Shown here: positions 27,205-36,541 of the stretch, piece after piece | Layout of the letters: each line of letters begins with the position of its first letter | How positions within the stretch are numbered: the stretch's first letter is position 1 | Origin: Paracoccaceae bacterium | GTDB lineage: Bacteria; Pseudomonadota; Alphaproteobacteria; Rhodobacterales; Rhodobacteraceae | NCBI GenBank assembly: GCA_012270125.1 | Contig: JAAXIY010000043.1 | Span: forward strand, 38,664-102,663 | Reading direction: 5' to 3' | DNA length: 64,000 bases | Notes under the pieces: model-generated | Seen by the model: the letters and a program-made list of their open reading frames with translations, nothing else | The model's database searches: none | Told to the model about the DNA's origin: nothing | Translations under genes and position numbers: made by a program

Positions 27205-27897
27205 ATGAAGTCTGTTTTTCCAATATCAGAACTGCCCTTAATTAAAGTAACTGGGAGAGACTACAGTTATCAAGTAAGAAGAATATTCTGTGTTGGCAGA
27301 AACTATGTTGAGCACGCGCTTGAGCTTGGAAATGCGGTAGAAAGAAAGCAGCCATTCTATTTTACTAAATCACCATTTTCTTTATTAGATGCAGATAAAG
27401 AATTTAATTATCCACCTATGACAAAAGATTTACATCATGAAATAGAATTGGTTGTTGCTATTGCAAAACCCCTTCAAAAAGCAACTAGGGAAGACATAGA
27501 AGGTTCTATATTTGGTTATGCATGTGGATTAGATATGACCCGTCGCGATTTGCAAAATGTTGCAAAAAAACAAGGCAAGCCATGGGATGTTTCGAAAGAT
27601 TTTGATGGCTCTGCTATAATAGGAGAAATTACAGAGGCCAAAGAAGTATCTAACGTTAAAAATTCAAAACTAAAGTTATTCTTGAATGACAGGCTTCAGC
27701 AGATGGGAAAAATCTCAGATATGATTCACTCAGTCGATGAAATTCTTTTAGATTTGTCCAGATATACTCACTTAGGTCCAGGGGATTTGATAATGACCGG
27801 AACGCCAGCAGGTGTTAGCGCCGTGAAAAAAGGTGATATATTGATTGCACAAATAGACGGACTAACAGATTTAAAGGTTAAAATATCGGAGAGTTAA
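27205..27897 (+). CDS. Fumarylacetoacetate hydrolase family protein (fumarylpyruvate hydrolase-like)
   Basis: This 230-residue FAH-fold enzyme shows CVGRNYVEHALELGN near residue 29. FYFTKSPFSLL and the metal-site run DLHHEIELVVAIAKPL near 75 follow, then the YACGLDMTRRDLQNVAKKQGKPW segment and LGPGDLIMTGTPAGVSAVKKGD near 190. The family cleaves C-C bonds in acylpyruvates or decarboxylates oxaloacetate; the substrate here is unknown. It closes the aminotransferase-sulfotransferase-FAH operon and faces the BKACE gene, with one base between the stops. Confidence 0.85.
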   Translation: MKSVFPISELPLIKVTGRDYSYQVRRIFCVGRNYVEHALELGNAVERKQPFYFTKSPFSLLDADKEFNYPPMTKDLHHEIELVVAIAKPLQKATREDIEGSIFGYACGLDMTRRDLQNVAKKQGKPWDVSKDFDGSAIIGEITEAKEVSNVKNSKLKLFLNDRLQQMGKISDMIHSVDEILLDLSRYTHLGPGDLIMTGTPAGVSAVKKGDILIAQIDGLTDLKVKISES

Positions 27898-27898
27898 T

Positions 27899-28726
27899 TT
27901 AACTCGATAGTCCGAGCAAACTTCTGGCCTCTTTTGAAGTTGCAACAGGTCTGCTATACTTTTCACATAAATCAACAGCCCGTTTAACGAGCGCTGCATT
28001 AGACGGTGCTAGAGTATTTTTATCAAGTCTAACATTGTCCTCCATTCCAACCCTCGTATGTCCACCAGCCTTAATAGACCATTCGTTTACCAGGATCTGG
28101 TTTGCCCCTATTCCCGCTCCACACCATTCAGATTTTGGTGCGCGATCTTTCATTAACTGTACATAAAAATCGAAAACATTTTTGTCTGCTGGCATAGCAT
28201 TTTTTACGCCCATAACGAACTGAATATATAGATCGCCAAAAAATAACCCGTTAGAGTGCATGGATATAGCGTTTAAAATATGAGAGAGGTCAAAGGCTTC
28301 TATTTCTGGCATAACTTTGTGGGTACGCATTTGCTCTGCTAACCATAATATAAGCTCAGGGGAGTTTTCATAAACTCGAGTTGGAAAATTGTTAGACCCT
28401 ACAGATAATGACGCCATATCTGGCTTCAAATACAGCATCCCCCCTCTTTCCTTTCCAGAACCAGACCTTCCTCCTGTTGAAAATTGAATAATCATGCCTG
28501 GGCAATGCTTTAAAATTCCTTCTTTTAATAAAGCAAACTTTTCTGGTTCAGAAGTTGGTGTTCCGTCTTCATTTCTTACATGAGCATGACAGATAGAAGC
28601 CCCCGCTTCATAAGCTTCATGTGTACTTTCTACTTGTTCGGATATTGAAATTGGTACATTCGGGTTGTCCTTCTTTGTTGGAACAGATCCCGTGATCGCA
28701 ACACAGATGATACATGGTTTGCTCAT
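27899..28726 (-). CDS. Beta-keto acid cleavage enzyme (BKACE/DUF849 family)
   Basis: The 275-residue TIM barrel begins SKPCIICVAITGSV. It has the zinc-site motif CHAHVRNEDGTPTSEPEKF near 46, IQFSTGGRSGSGKERGGML near 79 and a downstream EAFDLSH segment. BKACE enzymes condense a beta-keto acid with acetyl-CoA to give acetoacetate and a new acyl-CoA; 3-keto-5-aminohexanoate cleavage in lysine fermentation is the type reaction, but substrates vary widely. GGGA seven bases upstream supports the ATG at 28726 over an adjoining TTG. It is convergent with the FAH gene. Confidence 0.87.
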   Translation of the reverse strand: MSKPCIICVAITGSVPTKKDNPNVPISISEQVESTHEAYEAGASICHAHVRNEDGTPTSEPEKFALLKEGILKHCPGMIIQFSTGGRSGSGKERGGMLYLKPDMASLSVGSNNFPTRVYENSPELILWLAEQMRTHKVMPEIEAFDLSHILNAISMHSNGLFFGDLYIQFVMGVKNAMPADKNVFDFYVQLMKDRAPKSEWCGAGIGANQILVNEWSIKAGGHTRVGMEDNVRLDKNTLAPSNAALVKRAVDLCEKYSRPVATSKEARSLLGLSS

Positions 28727-28813
28727 CAAGCTTTCCCTAAGTTCAATAATGATTTACTTATATTTTTGCTTTACTAAACCATTTTACATAAATTCCAGCA
28801 AGGCCCAACGTGG

Positions 28814-29686
28814 ATGACAAATAACAAACGCCTATCAATTTTGACTGTAATCTTAGCAGCAATTTTGTGGGGCTCCACAGGAACAATTCAAGCGCTAATT
28901 CCTGATTATAAAGAGCCTTTGGTTATTGGCGCTGTTCGCCTCTATTTAGCAGCATTTTATCTACTGTTAATATCGATAGTTTTTGACAAGGACTTATTTT
29001 CTTCCGTTTTTCAATCTCCTGCTTTGATAGTTTGCTCTGGTCTTTTTATGATGTTGTACAATATGTCTTTTTTCGCGGCTGTTTTGATTTCTGGTGTCGG
29101 AGTGGGAACTGCAATAACCATAGGGAGCGCCCCTGTTTGGGCACTTTTATTTGAGTTTTTTATTTTAAAATCGAAACATAGATTAAATAAACTTTTTGGC
29201 GCCACTTTGGCGGTGATGGGTATCAGTTTCTTAATGCTTTTTGGTGATGACACCAAATGGTCAAGCTTAGGTGTCAGTTTGGCTCTAGTTGCTGGTTTGT
29301 CTTACGCTCTTTATTCTCTGTGTACATCTAGAATAGTTAAGAAAATTTCTCATCATAACACAGCAGCGTGGACATTTTTAATAGCTGCATTTTTTTCTAC
29401 GCCTGTTTTTATTTTTTACCCGTCCTCTTGGATTATTTCGAATGAAGCTATTTACCATTTAATTTTTTTAGGAATATTTGCCACTGGCCTTGCATATTCC
29501 TTTTTTACATTTGGGCTTAAATATTTGAATTCCTCTACAGCTGTGACCTTATCACTAGCAGAACCAGTGACTGCCGTATTTTTAGCAATAATAATTTTGG
29601 GAGAGTTTTTTTCTATCGCTCAACATTTAGCAATTCTTGTTATAATGATAGGATTATTTTTTACATCCAGAAGTGAGGCTGATTAA
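28814..29686 (+). CDS. EamA/DMT-family transporter
   Basis: This is a 290-residue inner-membrane protein with ten predicted hydrophobic segments in two EamA repeats. The first has [20 protein letters not shown] and the second [37 protein letters not shown] and [19 protein letters not shown] sit at the conserved repeat positions. Members export amino acids, nucleosides or other metabolites; the substrate is not readable. Its stop overlaps that of convergent aroC by 4 nt. Confidence 0.88.
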   Translation: MTNNKRLSILTVILAAILWGSTGTIQALIPDYKEPLVIGAVRLYLAAFYLLLISIVFDKDLFSSVFQSPALIVCSGLFMMLYNMSFFAAVLISGVGVGTAITIGSAPVWALLFEFFILKSKHRLNKLFGATLAVMGISFLMLFGDDTKWSSLGVSLALVAGLSYALYSLCTSRIVKKISHHNTAAWTFLIAAFFSTPVFIFYPSSWIISNEAIYHLIFLGIFATGLAYSFFTFGLKYLNSSTAVTLSLAEPVTAVFLAIIILGEFFSIAQHLAILVIMIGLFFTSRSEAD

Positions 29687-30786
29687 CCTATATGACCTCT
29701 GTTTTCACCTATTTGCCCTCTATGTAAAAGATAATGGTCAAGAAGAACACAAGCCATCATTGCTTCGCCAACGGGAACAGCTCGGATGCCCACACACGGA
29801 TCATGACGCCCCTTCGTTATAATCTCAGTTTCTTCTCCATTTTGGGTTATTGTTTTTTTTGGTGAAAGGATTGAAGAGGTTGGTTTAACCGCAAATCTCA
29901 CAACAATGTCTTGCCCGGTAGATATGCCACCAAGTATGCCGCCAGAATGATTTGACGAATATCTTGGTTTGTTGTTTCCATCCATGAAAATTTCATCTGC
30001 ATTCTGTGAACCTAATAGAGATGCGGCGTTCATTCCCTCTCCAATCTCCACACCTTTTACCGCATTTATTGACATCATTGCGGCCGCTAAGTCTGTATCA
30101 ATTTTTCCATATATAGGAGCCCCTAAACCTGGCGGGGCATTTTTGGCAATAATTTCAATTATTGCTCCCACAGAGTCACGAGATTTTCTGATATTTTCTA
30201 GATAGCCTTTCCACTTTTCAGCTGCTTTCACATCAGGACACCAAAAAGGATTATTGTTAATTTGATTTAAATCGATTTGGGATCTGTCAATTTTCTGATC
30301 ACCCATCTGTGTCATATAACCATATATTTCTATATTGGGAGCAAAATGATTTAATGCAAGCCGAGCTATTCCGCCTGCTGCAACTCGAGCAGCGGTTTCT
30401 CTAGCAGAAGATCTACCGCCTCCACGGTAATCGCGAATACCATACTTCTGCCAGTAGGTTATGTCTGCGTGACCAGGTCGAAAAGTTTGGGCTATTTCAC
30501 TATAATCTTTTGATCTTTGATCTGTATTTTTTATTAGCAGTTGAATGGGTGTTCCTGTTGAGACCCCCTCAAAAACGCCAGATAATATTTCAACGCTATC
30601 CGGTTCATTTCTTTGGGTTGTATATTTATTTTGACCTGGTTTTCTTTTATCTAGCCAGCTTTGTAATTGGCTTTGATTGATTTCAATTCCTGGCGGACAT
30701 CCATCTATAGTAGCACCAAGGCTTGGACCATGACTTTCGCCCCAAGTTGTCACTTTATAAATATGTCCAAAAGAATTTAGGCTCAT
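29683..30786 (-). CDS. aroC: Chorismate synthase
   Basis: AroC converts 5-enolpyruvylshikimate 3-phosphate to chorismate with reduced FMN. In 367 residues: [19 protein letters not shown] near residue 7, the RxxYT segment [39 protein letters not shown] near 103-135, and [24 protein letters not shown] near 335. These are the standard signatures. It is divergent from the TPP-riboswitch/thi operon and convergent with the EamA gene. Confidence 0.98.
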   Translation of the reverse strand: MSLNSFGHIYKVTTWGESHGPSLGATIDGCPPGIEINQSQLQSWLDKRKPGQNKYTTQRNEPDSVEILSGVFEGVSTGTPIQLLIKNTDQRSKDYSEIAQTFRPGHADITYWQKYGIRDYRGGGRSSARETAARVAAGGIARLALNHFAPNIEIYGYMTQMGDQKIDRSQIDLNQINNNPFWCPDVKAAEKWKGYLENIRKSRDSVGAIIEIIAKNAPPGLGAPIYGKIDTDLAAAMMSINAVKGVEIGEGMNAASLLGSQNADEIFMDGNNKPRYSSNHSGGILGGISTGQDIVVRFAVKPTSSILSPKKTITQNGEETEIITKGRHDPCVGIRAVPVGEAMMACVLLDHYLLHRGQIGENRGHIG

Positions 30787-30935
30787 CTTTGTCCACTCTC
30801 TAGTATAACCATCCTGATACTGCCTCTTCTCGCGCTGGGCAAGTGTTACGCAAAAGTAAATTTTATTCTGTTAACATAAATTTAAAAAACCTTAATTTTT
30901 ATTGACCAAACCAAAATTTGTGATAATCGGTAAGC

Positions 30936-31064
30936 TACCTCGGGGAGCCTTACACTGGCTGAGATGCGCAAGCGAACCCGTAGAACCTGAACCGGATAAC
31001 GCCGGCGGAGGGAAGGATAAACTTATATAAGTTTGAACTTACTCTCCCCGAAAAAGTGAGGAGA
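30936..31064 (+). ncRNA. TPP riboswitch (THI element) with expression platform
   Basis: The aptamer spans about 30936-31019. It contains GGGGAGCC at 30942-30949, GGCTGAGATG at 30957-30966, ACCCGTAGAACCTGAACCGG and the GCCGGCGGAGGGAAGGATA end, matching the THI-box conserved core. P1 is short (TACCT with AGGATA, one bulge). Downstream lie a palindromic hairpin at 31019-31034 (AAACTTATATAAGTTT), CTCCCCGA at 31044-31051 (perfectly complementary to TCGGGGAG at 30940-30947), and TCTCC at 31043-31047, which can pair with GGAGA at 31060-31064 over the ribosome site. This layout suggests translational control of thiB, off with thiamine pyrophosphate. Confidence 0.93.
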
Positions 31065-31069
31065 TTGAA

Positions 31070-32047
31070 TTGAGATTTTTGATATTTTTGACGGGTATTA
31101 TTTTGGCAACATCAGCCTCAGCTAATAAACCAGTACTTACAGTTTATGCGCCTGATTATTTTGTATCAGAGTGGGGTCCAGGCCCATCTATAGAAGAAGC
31201 ATTTGAGAAAACTTGTGAATGTGATCTTAAGTTTTCAGCAGGGGATCTAGTGCCTCGTTTAATTTTGGAGGGGTCAAGTACAGAAGCTGATATTGTAATA
31301 GGTTTAAATACAGATGTAACAAAAAAGGCCCGGGAAACAGGATTGTTTGCACCCCACCAACAAAATAATGGGTCGCTATTTTTACCGATTAAATGGAATG
31401 ATGACACATTCTTACCTTTCAACTGGTCTTTTGTTTCTTTTGTATATGATGAAGCAAAGATTTCTCAGCCACCAACAAGCTTTGATGATTTGGCAAATAT
31501 GAAAAATGCTAAAATAGTTATACAAGATCCGCGAAGCTCAATATCAGGCTTGGCATTAGTTTTGTGGGTAAAGGAAATCTACGGTGACAAAGCAAAAGAA
31601 TATTGGTCAAAACTGGCTCCGAATATTGTAACAGTGACAAAGGGTTGGTCTGAAGCTTATGGGCTTTTTACTTCTGGTGAAGCTGAAATAGTATTATCGT
31701 TTAATACGTCGCCCGCTTATCATATTTCTGTGGAAAACGATCAAACAAAAAAAGCAGCCATTTTTGAAGAGGGCCACTATGCTTATTTTGAATTAGTTGG
31801 AAAATTGCGACAGTCCAACCAACCGGAGTTAGCTGATAAATTTATGCAATTCGTTTTATCTAATGAGTTCCAGTCGCTAATTCCATTTACAAATTGGTCT
31901 TATCCCGCGGCTCAAGATAGATCAGAGTGGCCTGAAGTATTTTCAAAACTCCCTTTTCCAGAAAAAGCATATTTTTTAAGTGAGGATAAAGCCAATGAGA
32001 TGCGCAAAAAGGCTATAGAAGAATGGCGCGCAGCACTGTCACAGTAA
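31070..32047 (+). CDS. thiB: Thiamine/TPP ABC transporter periplasmic binding protein
   Basis: ThiB (TbpA) binds thiamine, its mono- or pyrophosphate in the periplasm. The 325-residue protein has a signal peptide (MRFLIFLTGIILATSASANK), then LTVYAPDYFVSEWGPGPSIEEAF near 23, typical of ThiB, and CDLKFSAGDLVPRLILE near 52. EIVLSFNTSPAYH near 204 lies in the ligand-binding half. The start is an unusual TTG at 31070, with AGGAG at 31059-31063 six bases upstream; no nearby ATG fits. It is directly under the TPP riboswitch and overlaps thiP by 25 nt. Confidence 0.95.
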   Translation: MRFLIFLTGIILATSASANKPVLTVYAPDYFVSEWGPGPSIEEAFEKTCECDLKFSAGDLVPRLILEGSSTEADIVIGLNTDVTKKARETGLFAPHQQNNGSLFLPIKWNDDTFLPFNWSFVSFVYDEAKISQPPTSFDDLANMKNAKIVIQDPRSSISGLALVLWVKEIYGDKAKEYWSKLAPNIVTVTKGWSEAYGLFTSGEAEIVLSFNTSPAYHISVENDQTKKAAIFEEGHYAYFELVGKLRQSNQPELADKFMQFVLSNEFQSLIPFTNWSYPAAQDRSEWPEVFSKLPFPEKAYFLSEDKANEMRKKAIEEWRAALSQ

Positions 32048-33525
32048 TTAGTTCTGTATTTTTGGTGGGCCTATTATTGGGCCCACTTATTTCTCTCATA
32101 CACTTTAGCGGTTTGTCGGTGAGCTTAAATAGTTCTGATATAGCTGCCATTAAGTTTACATGTGTCCAGGCTGCCTATTCAGCCACATTATCCACGTTAA
32201 TAGCGATCCCGGTTGCTAAAGCTCTTAAAAGGCAAAAATTTTTTGGAAAACAATTTGTTGTTCTAATTTTAGGGGCACCTTTTATTTTACCGGTAATAGT
32301 AGCTGTTTTGGGATTAATTTTAGTTTTTGGTAATAATGGCGTAGTTAATAATATTTTGAATCTTATTGGTTTTGCCCCTGTTAAAATTTATGGTTTTTGG
32401 GGTGTAATTCTGGCGCACATATTTTTCAATCTCCCTTTGGCAATTAGAATTTTGCTTCAGGCTTTGAATAACGTTCCCGGCGAGCATTACAGGCTTATTT
32501 CGTCTTTAAAACTATCTTTTGTTCAAAAGTTCTTTGCCTTGGATTGGCCTGTCCTGAAAAAAGTTTGCCCGGGTATTTGGGCGGTTATATTTGCAATTTG
32601 TCTTTCCAGTTTCTCTGTAGCGTTGACTTTGGGTGGAGGCCCCAAGGCGACAACAGTCGAATTGGCTATTTATCAGTCATTTTTTTATGATTTGGATTTT
32701 TCAAAGGCTGCTCAACTGGCGTTAGTGCAAGTTTTTTTAGTCGTGAGTGTTGTTTTGTGTAGTCAATTTATAAACACACCCAAAACAGTCTTGGGTCTTG
32801 ATATTAAAATCGCAAATTACAAACCCTCTTTCTTTGAAAAGATTATAGATGCTCTGGTTATAATTGGAATATTGCTATTTATTTTTACCCCATTAATAAT
32901 GATTTTGTTCTATGGGTTTGCTAACATTTTTTCTTTACCCTTATCTGTATTTAAAGCAGCAAGCCTATCAATACAAATAGCCATACTATCATCTTTTATG
33001 TCTGTGTTTTTTGGATTGTGTTTAACCACAAAGATGGGAGAAATCTTTGGTTCTCTTGGTATAGCAATTTCTCCAATAGTAATGGGGGCAGGTACGTTTT
33101 TGATGCTTAAAAACTTTGGAAACCCTTATCTATTGGCTGTTCCAGTTACGGTTGTAGTGAACGCATTAGTTTCATTACCTTTTGTAATCCGGATATTAAA
33201 ACCATCAGCTTTAGAGATAAGAAAAGAGTTTGACAATTTATCTCATTCGATTGGCTTGACTGGTATTTACTGGGTTTGGTGGGTGTATCTACGACGGCTA
33301 AAAAGGCCCATAGGTTTTTCTCTTGGTGTAGCTGCTGCGCTGTCTATGGGTGATTTGGGAGTAATAGTATTGTTTGGCTCAGGTGAAATAACAACTTTAC
33401 CTCTGAAAATCTACCAGCTCATGGGCTCTTATAGAGTTGAGGAAGCTTTAGCTTCGGCCCTATTACTGTCTCTATTAGCATTTGGAAGCTTTGCTTTTTT
33501 TGATAAACTGGGGCGTACGCTTTGA
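32023..33525 (+). CDS. thiP: Thiamine/TPP ABC transporter permease
   Basis: This 500-residue membrane protein has two fused permease halves, each with an EAA-type loop: LISSLKLSFVQKFFALDWPVL near residue 160 and LSHSIGLTGIYWVWWVYLRRLKRP near 404. Some dozen hydrophobic segments are present. ThiP forms the channel of ThiBPQ in the inner membrane. It starts within the last codons of thiB and overlaps thiQ by 4 nt. Confidence 0.95.
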   Translation: MARSTVTVISSVFLVGLLLGPLISLIHFSGLSVSLNSSDIAAIKFTCVQAAYSATLSTLIAIPVAKALKRQKFFGKQFVVLILGAPFILPVIVAVLGLILVFGNNGVVNNILNLIGFAPVKIYGFWGVILAHIFFNLPLAIRILLQALNNVPGEHYRLISSLKLSFVQKFFALDWPVLKKVCPGIWAVIFAICLSSFSVALTLGGGPKATTVELAIYQSFFYDLDFSKAAQLALVQVFLVVSVVLCSQFINTPKTVLGLDIKIANYKPSFFEKIIDALVIIGILLFIFTPLIMILFYGFANIFSLPLSVFKAASLSIQIAILSSFMSVFFGLCLTTKMGEIFGSLGIAISPIVMGAGTFLMLKNFGNPYLLAVPVTVVVNALVSLPFVIRILKPSALEIRKEFDNLSHSIGLTGIYWVWWVYLRRLKRPIGFSLGVAAALSMGDLGVIVLFGSGEITTLPLKIYQLMGSYRVEEALASALLLSLLAFGSFAFFDKLGRTL

Positions 33526-34205
33526 TTAGGTTTGAAGATGTCATAGTTCAGATAGGTGATTTTCAGTTAACAGTAAATATGACTGTGCCAAAAGGCTTCA
33601 CAACGGTGATTGGACAATCGGGTGCAGGAAAGTCAACGCTCCTTTCGTTGCTCAGCGGACACCGTGAATTAACGTCTGGAAAAATTTTTGTAGATGGAAC
33701 TAGGGTAGATTTACTACCTCCATTTCAACGACCATGTTCAACCATATTTCAGGAATTTAATTTGTTTCCACACTTAACGATTTCACAGAACTTAAATTTA
33801 GTTTGTGGTAAGAGTTTTTTCGTTTCAGATATTTCCAGAGAAAAAATAAAAAGGGTTTTAGAAAAGGTAGGAATAGTTGAGTTAATTGACCGCTTGCCCT
33901 CTGAGATATCTGGTGGGCAACAGAGTCGAGCAGCTCTCGCACGAGTGCTTTTACAAGACAACCCAATCTTGTTGCTTGATGAGCCATTTTCTGCACTTGG
34001 TCCTAATCAAAAATCAGAATTGATTGAATTAGTGTATAGTTTATCGAAGGAGCAAGGTATTACCGTTTTGCTTATTACGCATGATCCAAAAGATGCGAAA
34101 CAGGTTGGGGGCCAGTGCATTGTAGTTAAAGATAAAAAGGCTTTAGGCCCCTTCGAAACCTCTGAAGCACTGAAAAAAAATGGGCTATTAAAGGGCTATT
34201 TGTAA
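33522..34205 (+). CDS. thiQ: Thiamine/TPP ABC transporter ATP-binding protein
   Basis: The 227-residue ATPase has Walker A GQSGAGKSTLL near residue 32, the Q-loop STIFQEFNLFPHLT near 69 and the ABC signature ISGGQQSRAALARVLLQD near 128. Walker B ILLLDEPFSALGP is near 147 and the H-loop LLITHDPKDAKQ near 180. The start is TTG at 33522, which overlaps the stop of thiP (TTGA). Its ribosome site is weak, consistent with coupling. It ends 3 nt from the convergent hslU. Confidence 0.95.
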   Translation: MIRFEDVIVQIGDFQLTVNMTVPKGFTTVIGQSGAGKSTLLSLLSGHRELTSGKIFVDGTRVDLLPPFQRPCSTIFQEFNLFPHLTISQNLNLVCGKSFFVSDISREKIKRVLEKVGIVELIDRLPSEISGGQQSRAALARVLLQDNPILLLDEPFSALGPNQKSELIELVYSLSKEQGITVLLITHDPKDAKQVGGQCIVVKDKKALGPFETSEALKKNGLLKGYL

Positions 34206-34208
34206 AAG

Positions 34209-35516
34209 TCAAAGAACATACCTACTGAGATCAGTGCTTTTGCTAAGCTCTCCAATATGCTTTTCAACAAAGGCTAAATCAACAGTTACTTTAGATCCTG
34301 ACTTGTCTGGGGCAGAAAACGAAAGTTCTTCAAAGACTCTTTCAAGCACAGTATATAGCCTACGGGCTCCAATGTTTTCCACTGACTGATTAACTTCAGC
34401 TGCAATTTTTGCTAAAGCTTGAATACCATCTTCTGTGAAAGAAACTTCTACTCCCTCTGTTCCCATGAGCGCTGAATACTGCCGAGTTAAAGCATTATCT
34501 GTTTCAGTTAAAATGCGCACAAAGTCATTTTCAGTCAAAGCTCTTAACTCAACACGAATAGGAAGACGTCCTTGAAGCTCTGGTAATAAATCAGAAGGCT
34601 TTGCCACATGGAAGGCTCCAGATGCGATGAAAAGGATATGATCTGTTTTTATAGGCCCATGTTTCGTACTAACAGTGGTTCCCTCAATAAGAGGGAGAAG
34701 GTCTCTTTGCACACCTTCACGACTAACGTCTGCGCCTCTTGCGTCGCTTCGGGCGCACACTTTGTCTATTTCGTCTAGGAATACTATACCATTGTCTTGA
34801 ACAGCTTCCAGGGCGGTACGAGTAACAACCTCGTCATCTAATATTTTGTCAGCTTCTTCGCTTAATAAAATATCATGGCTTTCTGCAACCGTCATTCTTC
34901 GTCGGGTTTTGCGGCCACCCATAGCTTTTCCAAAAATATCTCCTATGTTCATCATACCCATCTGAGATCCTGGTTGTCCTGGGATATCAAACATAGACAT
35001 TGGGTTAGAAGTATCGGTGACGTCTAATTCTATTTCGGTTTCATCTAGCTCACCGCTTATAAGCTTTTTACGAAACATCTCACGCGTTGAATCTCTGGCG
35101 TCCGTGCCGGCTATTGCATCTAACACTCGGTCTTCGGCAGCTTTTTGAGCCTTGGCCTTGACGTCTTCCCTCATATATTCCCTTGTGTCATTAATGGCAG
35201 CATCCACTAGGTCGCGAACAATTTGTTCAACATCTCGGCCAACATATCCAACTTCCGTGAATTTTGTTGCTTCCACTTTTATAAACGGCGCTCGGGCTAA
35301 TTTTGCTAAACGCCTACTTATTTCTGTTTTTCCAACACCAGTTGGCCCAATCATGAGAATGTTTTTGGGATAAACTTCATCTCGCAAATCGTCAGTTAGT
35401 TGCTTTCTTCTCCAACGCGATCTTAAGGCTACAGCTACAGCGCGCTTTGCATCTTTTTGACCTATTATAAAACGGTCTAATTCAGAAACGATTTCACGTG
35501 GTGTAAGGTCTGTCAT
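34209..35516 (-). CDS. hslU: ATP-dependent protease HslVU, ATPase subunit
   Basis: HslU is the AAA+ unfoldase of the HslVU protease. In 435 residues: [34 protein letters not shown]-type start (residues 3-35), Walker [21 protein letters not shown] near 55, [23 protein letters not shown], the intermediate domain near 110-230, and [10 protein letters not shown] (Walker B) near 249. The C-terminus ends LSRYVL, as in other HslU proteins, where it docks into HslV. AGAGGAA upstream of the ATG is a strong ribosome site. It is 65 nt after hslV. Confidence 0.98.
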   Translation of the reverse strand: MTDLTPREIVSELDRFIIGQKDAKRAVAVALRSRWRRKQLTDDLRDEVYPKNILMIGPTGVGKTEISRRLAKLARAPFIKVEATKFTEVGYVGRDVEQIVRDLVDAAINDTREYMREDVKAKAQKAAEDRVLDAIAGTDARDSTREMFRKKLISGELDETEIELDVTDTSNPMSMFDIPGQPGSQMGMMNIGDIFGKAMGGRKTRRRMTVAESHDILLSEEADKILDDEVVTRTALEAVQDNGIVFLDEIDKVCARSDARGADVSREGVQRDLLPLIEGTTVSTKHGPIKTDHILFIASGAFHVAKPSDLLPELQGRLPIRVELRALTENDFVRILTETDNALTRQYSALMGTEGVEVSFTEDGIQALAKIAAEVNQSVENIGARRLYTVLERVFEELSFSAPDKSGSKVTVDLAFVEKHIGELSKSTDLSRYVL

Positions 35517-35581
35517 TTATTCCTCTAGCTTGGTTTTTAATTGCTACTCAAACCGTTTGATATTTTCGCAATCAACTATCT

Positions 35582-36133
35582 TTAAAGAGTTTCGATAGTT
35601 AAATTTCCATTTGTATATACGCAAATGTCAGCCGCTATTGCCATTGCTTCACGAGCAATACTTTCTGCTGATTTTTTGCTGTTCATCATTCCTCGAGCAG
35701 CTGCTAGAGCGTAGTTCCCGCCCGATCCAATTGCAGCTACATCATGTTCAGGCTCTAAGACGTCGCCTGCACCGGTAATTACTAATAGGCTATCGCCATC
35801 TGTAACTATCAGCATGGCTTCCAATTTTTGCAAATATTTGTCTGTTCTCCAGTCCTTTGCAAGCTCAACAGATGCTCTTGCAAGCTGGCCAGGCATTGCT
35901 TCTAATTTAGCTTCCAAGCGCTCTAATAGGGTAAAAGCGTCGGCAGTTGACCCGGCAAAGCCACATATGACGTCGAACCCACCTGGAGATAGCTTGCGAA
36001 CTTTCTTGGCGCTTCCTTTTATAACCGTTTGGCCTAAGCTTACTTGTCCATCGCCAGCAACAACAACTTTGCCATCTTTTTTTACGCCAATAATTGTGGT
36101 TCCATGCCAGTTTGGAAAATTAGTTGATGACAT
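35582..36133 (-). CDS. hslV: ATP-dependent protease HslVU, peptidase subunit
   Basis: HslV is the proteasome-like threonine peptidase of HslVU. The 183-residue protein begins [21 protein letters not shown]. As in other alphaproteobacteria a short propeptide (11 residues) precedes Thr12, the presumptive N-terminal nucleophile after processing. [27 protein letters not shown] and [17 protein letters not shown] follow. AGGT seven bases upstream of the ATG is the ribosome site. It is followed by hslU and preceded by trxA on the same strand. Confidence 0.98.
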   Translation of the reverse strand: MSSTNFPNWHGTTIIGVKKDGKVVVAGDGQVSLGQTVIKGSAKKVRKLSPGGFDVICGFAGSTADAFTLLERLEAKLEAMPGQLARASVELAKDWRTDKYLQKLEAMLIVTDGDSLLVITGAGDVLEPEHDVAAIGSGGNYALAAARGMMNSKKSAESIAREAMAIAADICVYTNGNLTIETL

Positions 36134-36161
36134 AGGTTTTACCTAAAAATAAATCAATTTT

Positions 36162-36482
36162 TTAAATGCTGTCGTCTATCCAGCTTTGCAAGGCTGCTTT
36201 AGGAGCCGCTCCAGCTCTGTTAGACACAACCTCACCATCTTTAAAGATGAATAAAGCAGGAATCCCTCTTACACCCATAGATGCAGCGGCATTGGGATTT
36301 GTGTCTACATCAACTTTTGCAATTTTGACTTTACCTTCGTATTCGGCGGAAAGCTCTTCTAAAGCAGGTCCGATTTGCTTGCATGGACCACACCATTCAG
36401 CCCAAAAATCTACTACAACCGGTATTGTTGAGTTGCGGACTTCTGCTTCAAATGTTTCGTCGGTTACTGCTACTGTACCCAT
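36162..36482 (-). CDS. trxA: Thioredoxin
   Basis: Thioredoxin reduces protein disulfides in the cytoplasm. The 106-residue protein has [23 protein letters not shown], with the WCGPCK active site near residue 30, and the cis-proline segment [17 protein letters not shown] near 70. AGGAG upstream fixes the ATG at 36482 ([11 protein letters not shown]); the frame is open upstream but its extra residues do not belong. It lies between addA and hslV on the same strand. Confidence 0.97.
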   Translation of the reverse strand: MGTVAVTDETFEAEVRNSTIPVVVDFWAEWCGPCKQIGPALEELSAEYEGKVKIAKVDVDTNPNAAASMGVRGIPALFIFKDGEVVSNRAGAAPKAALQSWIDDSI

Positions 36483-36541
36483 TAATTTACTCCTGATAAA
36501 AGTTATGTTCAACGTAGGAAGTGCAAAGCAAAACGTCAAGA

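Noticed and set aside
35487-35502. parS-like sequence in hslU (TTTCACGTGGTG)
   Set aside because: Only the centre TTTCACGTG matches; the right half of the palindrome is missing, and it is explained as hslU coding sequence.
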